From contig JAIUPO010000007.1 of the NCBI GenBank assembly GCA_020160805.1, forward strand, positions 84,835-148,834: 64,000 nt of DNA. Reading direction: 5' to 3'. This document shows positions 17,238 to 26,183 of the stretch, one piece after another. How positions within the stretch are numbered: position 1 is the first letter of the stretch; each line of letters starts with the position of its first letter. The DNA comes from Actinomycetota bacterium (GTDB lineage: Bacteria > Actinomycetota > Actinomycetes > Actinomycetales > Dermatophilaceae). The notes beneath the pieces are model-generated. The model saw only the letters and a program-made list of their open reading frames with translations, did not search any database and had not been told where the DNA came from. The position numbers and the translations under genes are program-made.

Positions 17238-17284
17238 AACCTGGACATACGCAACGGATCATTACCGCTGCGTACGTCCAGGTT
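17238..17284. repeat. 16-bp inverted repeat between CBM32 remnant and GH4 gene
   Basis: AACCTGGACATACGCA (17238-17253) and TGCGTACGTCCAGGTT (17269-17284) are inverted repeats with a single mismatch and a 15-nt loop. It lies 18 bp beyond the GH4 stop, so it may terminate that gene, but no T run follows on the minus strand. Confidence 0.6.
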
Positions 17285-17301
17285 CTCTCCCAGACCTGCG
17301 G

Positions 17302-18642
17302 CTACTGTCCCAGCACTGAGGCGATGGCCGGTTCCGCGGCGCAATAGTCGCGCACCAGGGCGCGCGCGGTCGTGACGGAGTCGATGAGCGGATGGAGTGC
17401 GAAAGCGCGCACCGCCGCCGCTCGGGAGCCGGTGGTCGCCGCCTCGATCGTGGCGTGTTCGACGGCCTTCACCTGACTCACCAAACCCTGCATATGCAGG
17501 TCCAGAGGAGTCGTCGCCAGAGGTGATACCCCGGCCGCCGTGACCGTGCACGGCACCTCCGCCACGGCGTCTTCGGGCAGCCCGACCTGTGCCCCGGCGC
17601 GGACGTTGAGAATCAACTGCGCGGGTATGCCGCCCGCGAGCGCCCGCATGAGCACCAGGGCCACCCCTTCATACCCCCCACTGACCAGGTCCTCCTCGTG
17701 GCGGTGGGCATCGACTCCCCGAGCCGCTGCCATGTACGTCGAATTACGTTCGGCCAGAACACGTTCCCACTCTCGTGAGCTCGACTCCGGCCTGGCCGCG
17801 ATGGCGTCGAAGAAGTCCTGCTGCTGGCCGGCCAGGAACTCCCCGCGGGTGCGATGCCCCGGCCCGTGCTGCTCGGCGAGCGCCTCCCGGTGCAGGTAGT
17901 AGTAGTGCAGATACTCGTTGGGCACGGCACCCAACGAACGCAGCCACTCGACCCCGAAGATCTCACCCTCCTCGGTGCCGAGAACCGCCGCGTCGTCCGC
18001 GAGGAATCGGGGAACCAGGTCACCCTCCTGATCCTCCAGGCGGTGCAACCACCCGAGATGGTTCAGCCCCGAATAGTCGATGCGACAGTCCTCGACACGC
18101 CGCCCCAGCGAACGCGCCACCCGGCGGGCGAGACCCAATGGGGAGTCGCAGATACCAATGACCCGATCACCGAGCGCTGTGGACATCGCCTCGGTCACCA
18201 TCCCCGCCGGGTTGGTGAAATTGACGACCCAAGCGGCCGGCGCGACCTCGCGCACCGTGCGCGCCAACGCCATGGCGACGGGGATCGTGCGTAGCCCGAA
18301 CGCGATCCCGCCGGCCCCCACAGTCTCTTGTCCGAGAACGCCATTCGCGATGGCGACGCGCTCGTCTGTCACCCGCCCGACAAGTCCGCCGACTCGGATC
18401 GCCGAGAAAACGTATGCCGCTCCCGCCAGCGCCGCCCGCGCATCCGTCGTCGTGGTGACCGGTAACGGGCGCCCGCCGAGCTGTGCCGCAGACTGGGCCA
18501 CGACATTGGCGATCGCGGAGAGGCGGACGGGATCCGCGTCATACAGCGAGACCTCCGTGACCGGAGAGTCGACCTCGCGAAGCAGTGCACGGACGACCAG
18601 CGGCACCCGGAACCCGCCGCCGCCGAGGATCGCCAACTTCAT
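17302..18642 (-). CDS. Family 4 glycosidase (6-phospho-beta-glucosidase-like)
   Basis: GH4 enzymes hydrolyse glycosides by an NAD- and metal-dependent redox mechanism. MKLAILGGGGFRVPLVV is the N-terminal NAD-binding motif, NFTNPAGMVTEA and GICDSPLG hold the conserved Asn and metal-binding Cys-Asp region, and GLNHLGWL contains the next conserved His. I start at the ATG at 18642 (446 residues), where the Rossmann fold begins; earlier ATGs at 18651 and 18696 exist. Most relatives act on 6-phospho-beta-glucosides, but the nearby transporter is ABC type, not PTS, so the substrate may be unphosphorylated or phosphorylated by the adjacent kinase. Confidence 0.88.
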   Translation of the reverse strand: MKLAILGGGGFRVPLVVRALLREVDSPVTEVSLYDADPVRLSAIANVVAQSAAQLGGRPLPVTTTTDARAALAGAAYVFSAIRVGGLVGRVTDERVAIANGVLGQETVGAGGIAFGLRTIPVAMALARTVREVAPAAWVVNFTNPAGMVTEAMSTALGDRVIGICDSPLGLARRVARSLGRRVEDCRIDYSGLNHLGWLHRLEDQEGDLVPRFLADDAAVLGTEEGEIFGVEWLRSLGAVPNEYLHYYYLHREALAEQHGPGHRTRGEFLAGQQQDFFDAIAARPESSSREWERVLAERNSTYMAAARGVDAHRHEEDLVSGGYEGVALVLMRALAGGIPAQLILNVRAGAQVGLPEDAVAEVPCTVTAAGVSPLATTPLDLHMQGLVSQVKAVEHATIEAATTGSRAAAVRAFALHPLIDSVTTARALVRDYCAAEPAIASVLGQ

Positions 18643-18730
18643 ACCCACCATCATGGCCGAGTCGGCCTCGCCTCCCTCGGCGGCTGGCCCGGACACGAGA
18701 GACTAGCGACGGCCCACGAGGAGGTATGCC

Positions 18731-19843
18731 GTGCCCAACGTCCGCTTCGACCCACTCGCCGCCGTCCGGATCCCCGACGGCCCTGAGGTCGATCTCTTCG
18801 TGCACGGCACGGTCTTCCTCGACATCATCTTCACCGGGCTGGCCCGGGCCCCGCAGCCGGGGACGGAAGAGTGGGCCGACGGGATGGCGTCGTGTCCCGG
18901 CGGCATCGCCAATCTCGCCATCGCGGCTCGCCGACTTGCGTTGCGGACAGCCTTGGCCGCGGCCTTTTCCGATGACGACTATGGCGATTTCTGTTGGCGC
19001 ACACTGGAAGCCGGCGAGCACATCGACCTGAGCCACTCACGGCGCTTCGATGACTGGCACAGTCCGGTGACAGTGTCGATGTCCGTGGACCGCGACCGCA
19101 CGATGGTCACGCACGGCCATCCGGCGCCCGTCACGTCGGCCGATCTGATCGGGGAGCCGCCGCGATCCGCAGCCGTAATGATCGACCTCGCGGAGCACGA
19201 AGATGGCGCTGCGCCGGCGTGGGTCACGCGGTCCTACGAGCAAGGAGCGCTGGTCTTTGCCGATGTCGGGTGGGATGCGACGGAAACGTGGGACCGCTCC
19301 GTGCTGACCCGGTTGTCCACGGCTCACGCCTTCTTTCCCAATGCCGTGGAGGCGATGGCCTATACGCGGACCCGCACAGCGCAAGAAGCCCTCTATGCGA
19401 TTGCCGACCGCGTGCCGCTCGCGGTGGTGACCAATGGCGCCGACGGGGCGCTGGCGATCGACGCCACAACGGGGGAGGAGGCGATGGTGCCGGCGCTACG
19501 CGTCGATGCTTTGGACCCGACCGGCGCCGGCGATGTCTTCGGTGCCGCCCTGGTTCTCGGCACCCTCGCCCGCTGGCCGCTCGCGGACCGCCTGGGCTTC
19601 GCGGGCCTGTGTTCGGCGCTGGCGATTCAGCAGTTCGGCGGCTCCCTCGCCGCGCCCGGCTGGGGCGATATCGCGGATTGGTGGCGGGTGGCGCGCACGA
19701 AGGTGAACGGCACGGCATACGAGGCCTCGATCGCGCGCCGGTATGGCTTCCTGGATGCCATCATGCCGACCCTGCCCGAGTCGGCCTGCCGCCGCGCCAC
19801 CGCCACCATCGCCCGACGGGCCGACGTCGAGGGCCTCGCCTAG
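18731..19843 (+). CDS. PfkB-family carbohydrate kinase
   Basis: A 370-residue ribokinase-like sugar kinase with GTG start. The second PfkB signature is clear: DPTGAGDVFGAALV with catalytic Asp268; VVTNGADGALAI precedes it and the CPGGIANLAIAARRL block near residue 55 is the first signature, which binds the sugar. It is divergent from the GH4 gene and convergent with a sugar ABC operon, so it probably phosphorylates the imported sugar or its hydrolysis product. The sugar identity is unknown. Confidence 0.85.
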   Translation: MPNVRFDPLAAVRIPDGPEVDLFVHGTVFLDIIFTGLARAPQPGTEEWADGMASCPGGIANLAIAARRLALRTALAAAFSDDDYGDFCWRTLEAGEHIDLSHSRRFDDWHSPVTVSMSVDRDRTMVTHGHPAPVTSADLIGEPPRSAAVMIDLAEHEDGAAPAWVTRSYEQGALVFADVGWDATETWDRSVLTRLSTAHAFFPNAVEAMAYTRTRTAQEALYAIADRVPLAVVTNGADGALAIDATTGEEAMVPALRVDALDPTGAGDVFGAALVLGTLARWPLADRLGFAGLCSALAIQQFGGSLAAPGWGDIADWWRVARTKVNGTAYEASIARRYGFLDAIMPTLPESACRRATATIARRADVEGLA

Positions 19844-19857
19844 CTCCGCAGAGAGAG

Positions 19858-20709
19858 TCAGTCTCCGCCCATGCCGGTGCGTTCGACGCCTTCGACGATC
19901 CAGCGCTGCAGGAATAGGAACATCAGCAGCAAGGGGGCGATGGCGACCAGGGCGGCGGCGAAGAGTTGGCTGAGGTTGACCGACTGCGCCGTCAGGAAGG
20001 TCGACAGCGCGATCTGCACCGTCCACGTTGTCTGGTCTCGACCGATGACGAGGGGCCACAAGAAGGCATTCCACGAGCCGATGAAAGTGATCGTCCCGAT
20101 GGCTGCCGCGAAGCCAAAGCTGTTGGGGACGACGACGCGCCAGAACGTCCCCCAGTAGCCCAGGCCGTCCAGGAAGGCCGCTTCTTCGATTTCCTTGGGG
20201 AAGCTCAAGAAGAACTGCCGGAACAAGAAGGTCGCGAGGGCCTGGAACAGGCCCGGGATGATCAGGCCGCGCAGCGTCGAGATCCAGCCGAGCGACGAGA
20301 CGAGGACGAAGCTCGGCACGAAGGTCACGGCCGCCGGGATGAGGAGGGTCGCGGTGATGAGATAGAAGACCGCATTCGACCAGCGATAGGGGATCCGCGC
20401 GAGGCCATAGCCGGCGAGGCCGCTGATCACGAGCACCCCTGCGGTCTGGAACACCGAGATGGCGATCGAGTTGAGCAGGCTGCGCGTCATCGGCAGCGCC
20501 GGATCGTGGAAGATCGCCGAGAAGTTGCCCCACTCCCAGGTCGGCGGCAACCAGTGCCACTTCGGCGAGCCCAGGTCGCTCTCCGACATCAGGGCGTTGC
20601 GCAGCAACAGATAGAAGGGCATCAAGAAGAGCAGCGCCGCAACGATCAGCGCCGAATAGCGAAGCGCAGCACCGACCTTGGCACCGCGCGAGTTGTCGAC
20701 AATCGCCAC
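19858..20709 (-). CDS. Sugar ABC transporter permease (MalG type)
   Basis: A 283-residue inner-membrane permease with six hydrophobic segments and a MalG-like EAA loop (FPKEIEEAAFLDGLGYWGTF) that docks the ATPase. Third gene of a binding protein-permease-permease operon, separated by 3 bp from the preceding permease. No ATPase gene follows, as is common for actinobacterial CUT1 systems served by a shared MsiK-type ATPase. Confidence 0.92.
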   Translation of the reverse strand: MAIVDNSRGAKVGAALRYSALIVAALLFLMPFYLLLRNALMSESDLGSPKWHWLPPTWEWGNFSAIFHDPALPMTRSLLNSIAISVFQTAGVLVISGLAGYGLARIPYRWSNAVFYLITATLLIPAAVTFVPSFVLVSSLGWISTLRGLIIPGLFQALATFLFRQFFLSFPKEIEEAAFLDGLGYWGTFWRVVVPNSFGFAAAIGTITFIGSWNAFLWPLVIGRDQTTWTVQIALSTFLTAQSVNLSQLFAAALVAIAPLLLMFLFLQRWIVEGVERTGMGGD

Positions 20710-20712
20710 GGT

Positions 20713-21684
20713 CTAGTCCTCCCCTCGGAAGCTAAAGAAGCGGTTGAAGACCACCGCGGCCAGGGCGATGACCAGGGTCAGAATCACGGCACCAGCGCTG
20801 CCGTGCCCGAAGTCTTGCCCCTGCCCGAGCGCGACGTAATAGAGATAGACCAGTGGCGGACGGGCATACGGGGGATAGGTCCCGAATGAGGCGAGGATGT
20901 TGTAGAACTCATCGAACGCCTGGAAGGCGTTGATCAGTAACAGCAGCAGCACCGCGGCGGAGGTGGGCCGCAACTGCGGCAGCGTGATGTAGCGGAAGGA
21001 CTGCCAGCCACTCGCCCCATCGATGGCGGCCGCTTCATACAAGGTGGGCGAGATCCGTTGCAGCGCAGCAAGGAACAGGATCATGTAGAACCCGACCTGC
21101 AACCACAGGCGGGCGCTGACGATCACCAGCCAGTACCACGGCGGTTTGGTCAAGGAGAGCCACGGAATCGAATCTGCCCCGAAGAGGCCGAGCATCGCAT
21201 TGGCCGCGCCCGAACGCACGCCGGCGAAGATCGACATCTTCCAGATGAGGGCGGCCACGACATACGAGCAGGCCGTCGGCAGGAAGAAGACCGAGCGGAA
21301 GAAGGCCTGCATGACGCGCGTGCGCGCGACGAGGATCGCCGTCAGCAGCGAGAGCGCGAAGGTCGTCGGGACGATGAAGAGCGCGAAGCCGATGAAGGTG
21401 CCGAGGCTGGAGCGGAAGGACTCGTCCCGCAGCATGTCGAGGTAGTTGCCGGCGCCGACGAACTTCGTCGGCGTCACCGTGTTGTAGGACTCGAAGAAGC
21501 TGAGGTAGATACTCCAGATGATCGGGATGTAGATGAAGATGATCAGCCCGAGGACGAAGGGGCCGACGAAGACCCAGAACCACAGGTTCTGATTCTGTCG
21601 GCCGCGCAGCCGAGCCCCCAGCGACGGCCGCGCGGTGGCGGCCGTCGCTGGGGACGGATCGACTGGAAGGCTCGAGGTCGTCAC
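20713..21684 (-). CDS. Sugar ABC transporter permease (MalF type)
   Basis: A 323-residue permease. A cytoplasmic N-terminal tail of about 35 residues is followed by six hydrophobic segments. The EAA loop YEAAAIDGASGWQSFRYIT lies near residue 225. It is separated by 6 bp from the upstream binding-protein gene and 3 bp from the MalG-type gene, so a single operon is certain. Confidence 0.92.
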   Translation of the reverse strand: MTTSSLPVDPSPATAATARPSLGARLRGRQNQNLWFWVFVGPFVLGLIIFIYIPIIWSIYLSFFESYNTVTPTKFVGAGNYLDMLRDESFRSSLGTFIGFALFIVPTTFALSLLTAILVARTRVMQAFFRSVFFLPTACSYVVAALIWKMSIFAGVRSGAANAMLGLFGADSIPWLSLTKPPWYWLVIVSARLWLQVGFYMILFLAALQRISPTLYEAAAIDGASGWQSFRYITLPQLRPTSAAVLLLLLINAFQAFDEFYNILASFGTYPPYARPPLVYLYYVALGQGQDFGHGSAGAVILTLVIALAAVVFNRFFSFRGED

Positions 21685-21690
21685 CGGCGA

Positions 21691-23016
21691 CTAGCCCAGG
21701 ACGCGCTTGACCTCGGCGTCGGCGATCGCCTTGACCTTGGCGATCTCGGCCTTGGCGTCGGCGCCGTCCTTGACGACCTTGGTCATCATGTCGCCAAAAG
21801 CGGTGCTGCACTTGGGAGTCCACAAGATCGTGCTCTGCGCGTGGCCGAACTCCTGAGCGGCCGCGGCCGCATCCTTGGCCGCACCGGACTGCAGGGTCTT
21901 GGCCTGCGGGACCAGCGAGGCGCGGGCCGGGATGTGGAAGCCGTATGCCGTGGCGAAGTCCAGTTGCTTGTCGGTCTGGTCGACCCACAGCCACTTGACG
22001 AACTCCTTGGCGGCATCGGCATTCGCCGACTTCGCCGAGACGCACGAGCCATAGGCGCCGACGACGACCGACTTCTTGCCGCCCGGCATGGCTGGCCACG
22101 GCACGCAGCCGTAGTCGTCGCCGAGCGCCTTGGTCAGGTCGGGGAAGGTCCACAGGCCGGTGAACTGCATGGCGGTCAGGCCTTGGGCGAGGGCGGACCC
22201 GTCATACCAGTCCTTGGGGGCCCCGAGCAGGAGGTACTTGCTCTGGAACATCTCGCGCAATTTGCTTAGGGCCGCAACGACATTGTCGTTGTCGAAGCCG
22301 AAGGATCCGTCCTCGTTGAGGTAGTCCGCGCCGGCGGAGAAGAGCATCGGGCCACCCATGAGGCCGACGCCGCCGTCATTGCCGAGGAAGAGACCCTTGG
22401 TGTCGCCGCTGTTGAGCTTCTCGGCGGCCGCCATCAACTCATCCATCGTCTCCGGCGGCTTGACGCCGGCCTTCTCCAGGAGCGACTTGCGGTAGACCAG
22501 GATCTGCATGTCGACGACCTGCGGGACGGCCCACAGCTTGCCGTCATAGGTCATCCGCTTGACCATCGCCGGGTTGAAGTCTGCTTCGGCGTCGCCGAGC
22601 AGCCCGGTCAGGTCGACGACCTGGCCACCCTTGATCATGTCGATGGTGGGGCCATTGCCGTACTCGAAGACATCGGGACCGTTGGCGGTCAGCAGGGACG
22701 CGGCCGTGGTCTGGTCGTAGTCACCGGGCTTCCAGGTGACCTTGACGTCGGCCGCGGTGTAGGCCTTGGCGTAGCCCTCGACCGCCTGCTGCGTGCCGGC
22801 CTCGCCATATTGGTGATACCACTGCTGCAGAACAGCTTTCGCTCCCCCCGAGCTGCTGCCGCCAGAGGTGCTCCCGCTCGCGCTGCTCGTCGAACTCGAG
22901 GTCGCCCGGCCGGTGTTTCCCCCACACGCGGCCAGTGCGCCACTCGCGGCGACCGCTCCACCAAAGGCGAGCAGATGGCGACGGTTGAGCGTCGCGCGAA
23001 CGGTCTTGTCCGACAT
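21691..23016 (-). CDS. Sugar ABC transporter substrate-binding lipoprotein
   Basis: A 441-residue family 1 extracellular solute-binding protein. The signal sequence has a twin-arginine-like NRRHLLAFGG and a lipobox ALAAC with Cys31, followed by a serine/glycine-rich linker, so it is probably a Tat-exported lipoprotein. Family motifs include WYHQYGEAGTQQAVEGY and FEYGNGPTIDMI. GGAGG lies just upstream of the ATG. First gene of the ABC operon; with GH4 and PfkB neighbours the ligand is probably an oligo- or disaccharide. Confidence 0.93.
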   Translation of the reverse strand: MSDKTVRATLNRRHLLAFGGAVAASGALAACGGNTGRATSSSTSSASGSTSGGSSSGGAKAVLQQWYHQYGEAGTQQAVEGYAKAYTAADVKVTWKPGDYDQTTAASLLTANGPDVFEYGNGPTIDMIKGGQVVDLTGLLGDAEADFNPAMVKRMTYDGKLWAVPQVVDMQILVYRKSLLEKAGVKPPETMDELMAAAEKLNSGDTKGLFLGNDGGVGLMGGPMLFSAGADYLNEDGSFGFDNDNVVAALSKLREMFQSKYLLLGAPKDWYDGSALAQGLTAMQFTGLWTFPDLTKALGDDYGCVPWPAMPGGKKSVVVGAYGSCVSAKSANADAAKEFVKWLWVDQTDKQLDFATAYGFHIPARASLVPQAKTLQSGAAKDAAAAAQEFGHAQSTILWTPKCSTAFGDMMTKVVKDGADAKAEIAKVKAIADAEVKRVLG

Positions 23017-23113
23017 GGATCCTCCGATCTCTGGGCGCCGACCCTCGGCACCCCTACGCCACGCTAGTGCGGCGGCGCGGTCGGTCCAGGGATTTCCGCG
23101 TCACGGGAGGGTC

Positions 23114-23524
23114 TCAGCTCATGCCACCCATGCCGGGGCCGGCCACATTGCCCACCCAGAGCGCGCTGTCGGGCGCCGGCGAGGAGCCGCGACGGTCGGT
23201 GCCGCAATTGCGGCAGCGCAGGTAGCGGTACCCGTCCTCGGTGTAGGCGTCGGACCAGGAATGGCCGAGGTGGACCTTGCAGCGCAGACTCGGATAGATC
23301 GGCATATCCGGGCCCAGGAGGACCCGGCGTGGCGCGTTCACGGCGAAGGCGAGGGCCGGCATCCGCGCCGCCAGGCGCAGGAGGTATGCCGCCCGCTGCC
23401 CTGGCGGCATCGCGTCCAGTTCGCCGAGGAACTCCACGCGATAGCGATTGCGGGCCGGGCCCGATGGCAGGGCGAAAGTCAAGAACTCCACGATCCGCCG
23501 GCTCACGGCCCCTGCTGCGCTCAT
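23114..23524 (-). CDS. Hypothetical protein with zinc-ribbon-like C-terminus
   Basis: A 136-residue protein. Residues about 15-65 are helical and amphipathic, near a LPSGPARNRYRVEFLGEL segment; the C-terminal third has YPSLRCKVHLGHSW and YRYLRCRNCGTDRRG, in which Cys, His, Cys and Cys could bind zinc. Its ATG overlaps the PadR stop codon, so the two are translationally coupled and this is probably the PadR partner. No family name can be given. Confidence 0.7.
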   Translation of the reverse strand: MSAAGAVSRRIVEFLTFALPSGPARNRYRVEFLGELDAMPPGQRAAYLLRLAARMPALAFAVNAPRRVLLGPDMPIYPSLRCKVHLGHSWSDAYTEDGYRYLRCRNCGTDRRGSSPAPDSALWVGNVAGPGMGGMS

Positions 23525-23883
23525 CAGGAAGCTCCAATCGGTCGCCCAGCAGCGCCGGGCTGCCGGGAGTGGTTGCGGGCGAAGGTCTCGGTCACCGGCG
23601 CGGGGCGCACGGCCGCCAGCGTCTCCACGGCGCTCGCCGCCCCGGACTCGGTGAGGGAGTAATAGCGGCGGGCACGTCGCCCCGCCGCGGATTCGTCGAC
23701 CTGCTCCCAGTGGGAGGTGACCCAGCCGGCTGCTTCGAGTCGGGCGAGGATCGGATGCACGGTGCCGCTGGCCAGCCCGGCCTGCTGGCCGATGTCATAA
23801 CCGTGGTGTTCAGCGCCCGGGTCGCTCGCCAGCACCGCCAGCACGCGCTGGGTAGGGATCGTGAGACGAAAGGACCTTTCCAT
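23524..23883 (-). CDS. PadR-family transcriptional regulator
   Basis: A 119-residue PadR regulator. The winged helix spans residues about 8-75: LTIPTQRVLAVLASDP, the recognition helix ASGTVHPILARLEAAGWV, and the wing RRARRYYSLTESG. Only a short C-terminal dimerisation region follows, so it is a minimal PadR. A perfect 12-bp inverted repeat lies directly before the start, indicating autoregulation of the PadR/zinc-ribbon operon. Signal unknown. Confidence 0.92.
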   Translation of the reverse strand: MERSFRLTIPTQRVLAVLASDPGAEHHGYDIGQQAGLASGTVHPILARLEAAGWVTSHWEQVDESAAGRRARRYYSLTESGAASAVETLAAVRPAPVTETFARNHSRQPGAAGRPIGAS

Positions 23884-23917
23884 ACTTTGGTATTCTACCT
23901 AGCACCTAGGTAGAATA
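23882..23917. promoter_or_regulatory. PadR operator/promoter region
   Basis: TATTCTACCTAG (23891-23902), spacer CAC, then CTAGGTAGAATA (23906-23917): a perfect 12-bp inverted repeat just upstream of the padR-like start. ATACTTTGGTAT at 23883-23894 forms a second, overlapping dyad. On the minus strand TAGAAT could serve as the -10 element, giving a very short leader. The AT-richness stands out from the surroundings. Confidence 0.75.
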
Positions 23918-23938
23918 AAAGTCTTTTCGGTGACGATT

Positions 23939-24907
23939 TCAGGTCCGGAAGACGATCTTCCCGTTCACCTCACCAGCAGCCATCCGTTCGAAGCCCGCGC
24001 GCGCCTCGGCTAGGGGGAGCACCGCATCGATCCGGGGTTCGAGGCCCCGGTCAGCCACGAACCGAGCCAGTCGCGCCAATTCCTCCCGTGTGCCCATCGT
24101 CGAGCCGATCACCCGCAGTTGTTTGAAGAAGATCTTCGTCAGCTCCGCCTTCGCCGGAGCGTCGCCTGAGGTCGCCCCGGACAGCACGATCGTCCCGCCG
24201 GGCCGCAGCGCGTTGACCGAATGTGACCAGGTCGCCGCGCCCACGGTCTCGATGACGGCATCGACGCGCTCGGGCAGCCGGGCGCCGGATTCGAAGACCT
24301 CGATCGCCCCCAACTCCCGGGCCAGTTCGCGCTTGGCGCCATCGCGGGAGGTCGCAAAGACCCGCAAGCCGGCCGCGGCGCCGAGCTGAATGGCCGCCGT
24401 CGCCACGCCGCCCCCCGCGCCCTGGACGAGGATCGTGTCGCCGGGGCTGACGCTGGCGTTCGTGAAGAGCATGCGGTATGCCGTCAGCCAGGCCGTCGGC
24501 AGGCAGGCCGCCTGTTCCCAGGACAGCCCCTTGGGCTTGGGGACGAGATTGCCGGCAGGGATGCGCACCCGCTCGGCCAGCGTGCCGGGATAGATCTCCG
24601 ACAGCAGCGACCGCTTGGGGTCCATCGTCACATCGGCGCCCCACCCCGGCGAGGACACCACCGGGTAGACGATCACCTCATTGCCCTGCGCGTCATGCCC
24701 CACCGCGTCGCAGCCGAGAATCATCGGCAGACGCTCCGCAGGCAGGCCGACCCCCTTGAGTGACCAGAGGTCGTGGTGGTTCAGCGCTGCCGCCACGACG
24801 TCCACGCTGACCCAGTCCTCGGGCGTCTGCGGCTCGTCCAACTCGCCGACATGCAGGCCGGCGAGCGGATCGGTGGCGGATTGGGCGACGGCGGCGACAG
24901 CAAACAT
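23939..24907 (-). CDS. Zinc-binding-dehydrogenase-family (MDR) oxidoreductase
   Basis: A 322-residue medium-chain dehydrogenase/reductase, probably NADPH-dependent. VQGAGGGVATAAIQLG is the nucleotide-binding motif, LNHHDLWSLKGVGLP the N-terminal GroES-like domain, and AVIETVGAATWSHSV the Rossmann core. The structural and catalytic zinc ligands of alcohol dehydrogenase are not evident, which suggests a quinone-reductase-like member. The ATG at 24907 is chosen because the frame upstream has no family content. Confidence 0.85.
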   Translation of the reverse strand: MFAVAAVAQSATDPLAGLHVGELDEPQTPEDWVSVDVVAAALNHHDLWSLKGVGLPAERLPMILGCDAVGHDAQGNEVIVYPVVSSPGWGADVTMDPKRSLLSEIYPGTLAERVRIPAGNLVPKPKGLSWEQAACLPTAWLTAYRMLFTNASVSPGDTILVQGAGGGVATAAIQLGAAAGLRVFATSRDGAKRELARELGAIEVFESGARLPERVDAVIETVGAATWSHSVNALRPGGTIVLSGATSGDAPAKAELTKIFFKQLRVIGSTMGTREELARLARFVADRGLEPRIDAVLPLAEARAGFERMAAGEVNGKIVFRT

Positions 24908-24992
24908 GCCCGCCACGCTATCGTGCCGACCGTCGCTGCCAGTGGAGAAAGTTGCTGACCCAGGGCAACGGTGAGTTACCACACCGATGGGG

Positions 24993-26183
24993 TCAGGGGG
25001 CGCTCGCCACTCCCGAGCAGGCGCCAGCCTGCTCCCACAGCGTATGCAGACGGGTTGCGTCCGCGTCCGGCGGCCGAGCTGGTATGCCATCGCGTCCGAT
25101 CAGCAGCGGCTGCCAATCCGCTTGCTGCACAATGGCTTTGGTGCGTTGTGCAGGAGGCTGCCGCGCGATGGTGGGGTCGATGGTCAGCCGCAGGATGCCG
25201 GTGCGCGAATCCGGCTCGACCGAGCGCCACCAAACAAAATTGCCGAGCCCGTAAGCGACATACGACCTGCCGAGCCAACCGGCACCACCGACCCGGTGGC
25301 TGTGCGCGCCGACGATGACATCTGCGCCAGCCGCTTCCAACTCGGTGGCCGTTTGTTTCGATCGGGCATCCGCGCACTCTTGATAGTCGATGCCCCAATG
25401 CAAAAAGACGATGACAACATCGGCCTGCGCGCGAGCCGCGCGCACGGCCGCGACGAGGCGGGTCGTTGGCACGGCACTCGCGATCCCGCCGCTGCTCGGG
25501 CTGGCCGAAAAGCGCGCGAGCGTCTCCTCCTGCACCTGACTGGCGGCGAGCAACGCGATCGTGACGCCATCGGCTTTGACGATTCGTGGCGCGAAGGCCG
25601 AACGCTCATCCGCACCGATGCCGACGACGGGAACGGGGGAGCGACTAATCGCGGCGAGGGTGTCGGCCAGTCCCTGAGGCCCGAAGTCGACTCCGTGGTT
25701 GTTGGCCATGCTTAGTGCGCCGAGGCCGGCGTTCTTCAGTGTTGTCAGGGCGCTCTCGGGCGCCCGGAAGGTAAAGGCTTTGACCTGCCTCGTGCCCCGC
25801 TCGGTGATGGCCGTTTCGAGATTTGCCATCCGCAGGTCGGCATCTGGCCATAGTGCCCGCAGGGCGGCCAAGCCATGGGGATCGCGGGCGACGGGTGCCA
25901 GATAGTCCTCGAAGTGGATATCGCCGGCGAAGGCCAGGACGAGTTTTGTCGGATCGTCCGGCGCCATCGGGGTTAGACCGCCCAATCCAGGGGGCTCGGA
26001 CCCACCGGGTGCGCTGGACGAAGCGCCCTGGTCCGCGGGCATCGCCTCGTCGTCCGGTGGGACCTGGCCGGCCGTCAGGTTCAGCTCCGCCTTCGAGGGC
26101 GTGGTCCCGGTTCCACCACAGGCCACGAGCGAGAACGCCAGGACCGGAAAAGCCCACCAGCGTTGCCGCCGCCTCCCCGTCAC
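24993..26183 (-). CDS. CapA-family (PGA_cap) metallophosphatase-like lipoprotein
   Basis: About 396 residues. The GTG at 26183 overlaps the stop of the upstream gene (GTGA) and gives an ideal lipoprotein signal: MTGRRRQRWW, a hydrophobic stretch, and SLVAC with Cys22. The domain has the calcineurin-like metal motifs of CapA/PgsA proteins: FAGDIHFE, NLETAITE, MANNHGVDFG, FLHWGIDYQ and GAHSHRVGG. The family includes enzymes of poly-gamma-glutamate capsule synthesis, but no other capsule gene is here, so the role is open. Translationally coupled to a DUF2231 membrane protein. Confidence 0.87.
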   Translation of the reverse strand: MTGRRRQRWWAFPVLAFSLVACGGTGTTPSKAELNLTAGQVPPDDEAMPADQGASSSAPGGSEPPGLGGLTPMAPDDPTKLVLAFAGDIHFEDYLAPVARDPHGLAALRALWPDADLRMANLETAITERGTRQVKAFTFRAPESALTTLKNAGLGALSMANNHGVDFGPQGLADTLAAISRSPVPVVGIGADERSAFAPRIVKADGVTIALLAASQVQEETLARFSASPSSGGIASAVPTTRLVAAVRAARAQADVVIVFLHWGIDYQECADARSKQTATELEAAGADVIVGAHSHRVGGAGWLGRSYVAYGLGNFVWWRSVEPDSRTGILRLTIDPTIARQPPAQRTKAIVQQADWQPLLIGRDGIPARPPDADATRLHTLWEQAGACSGVASAP

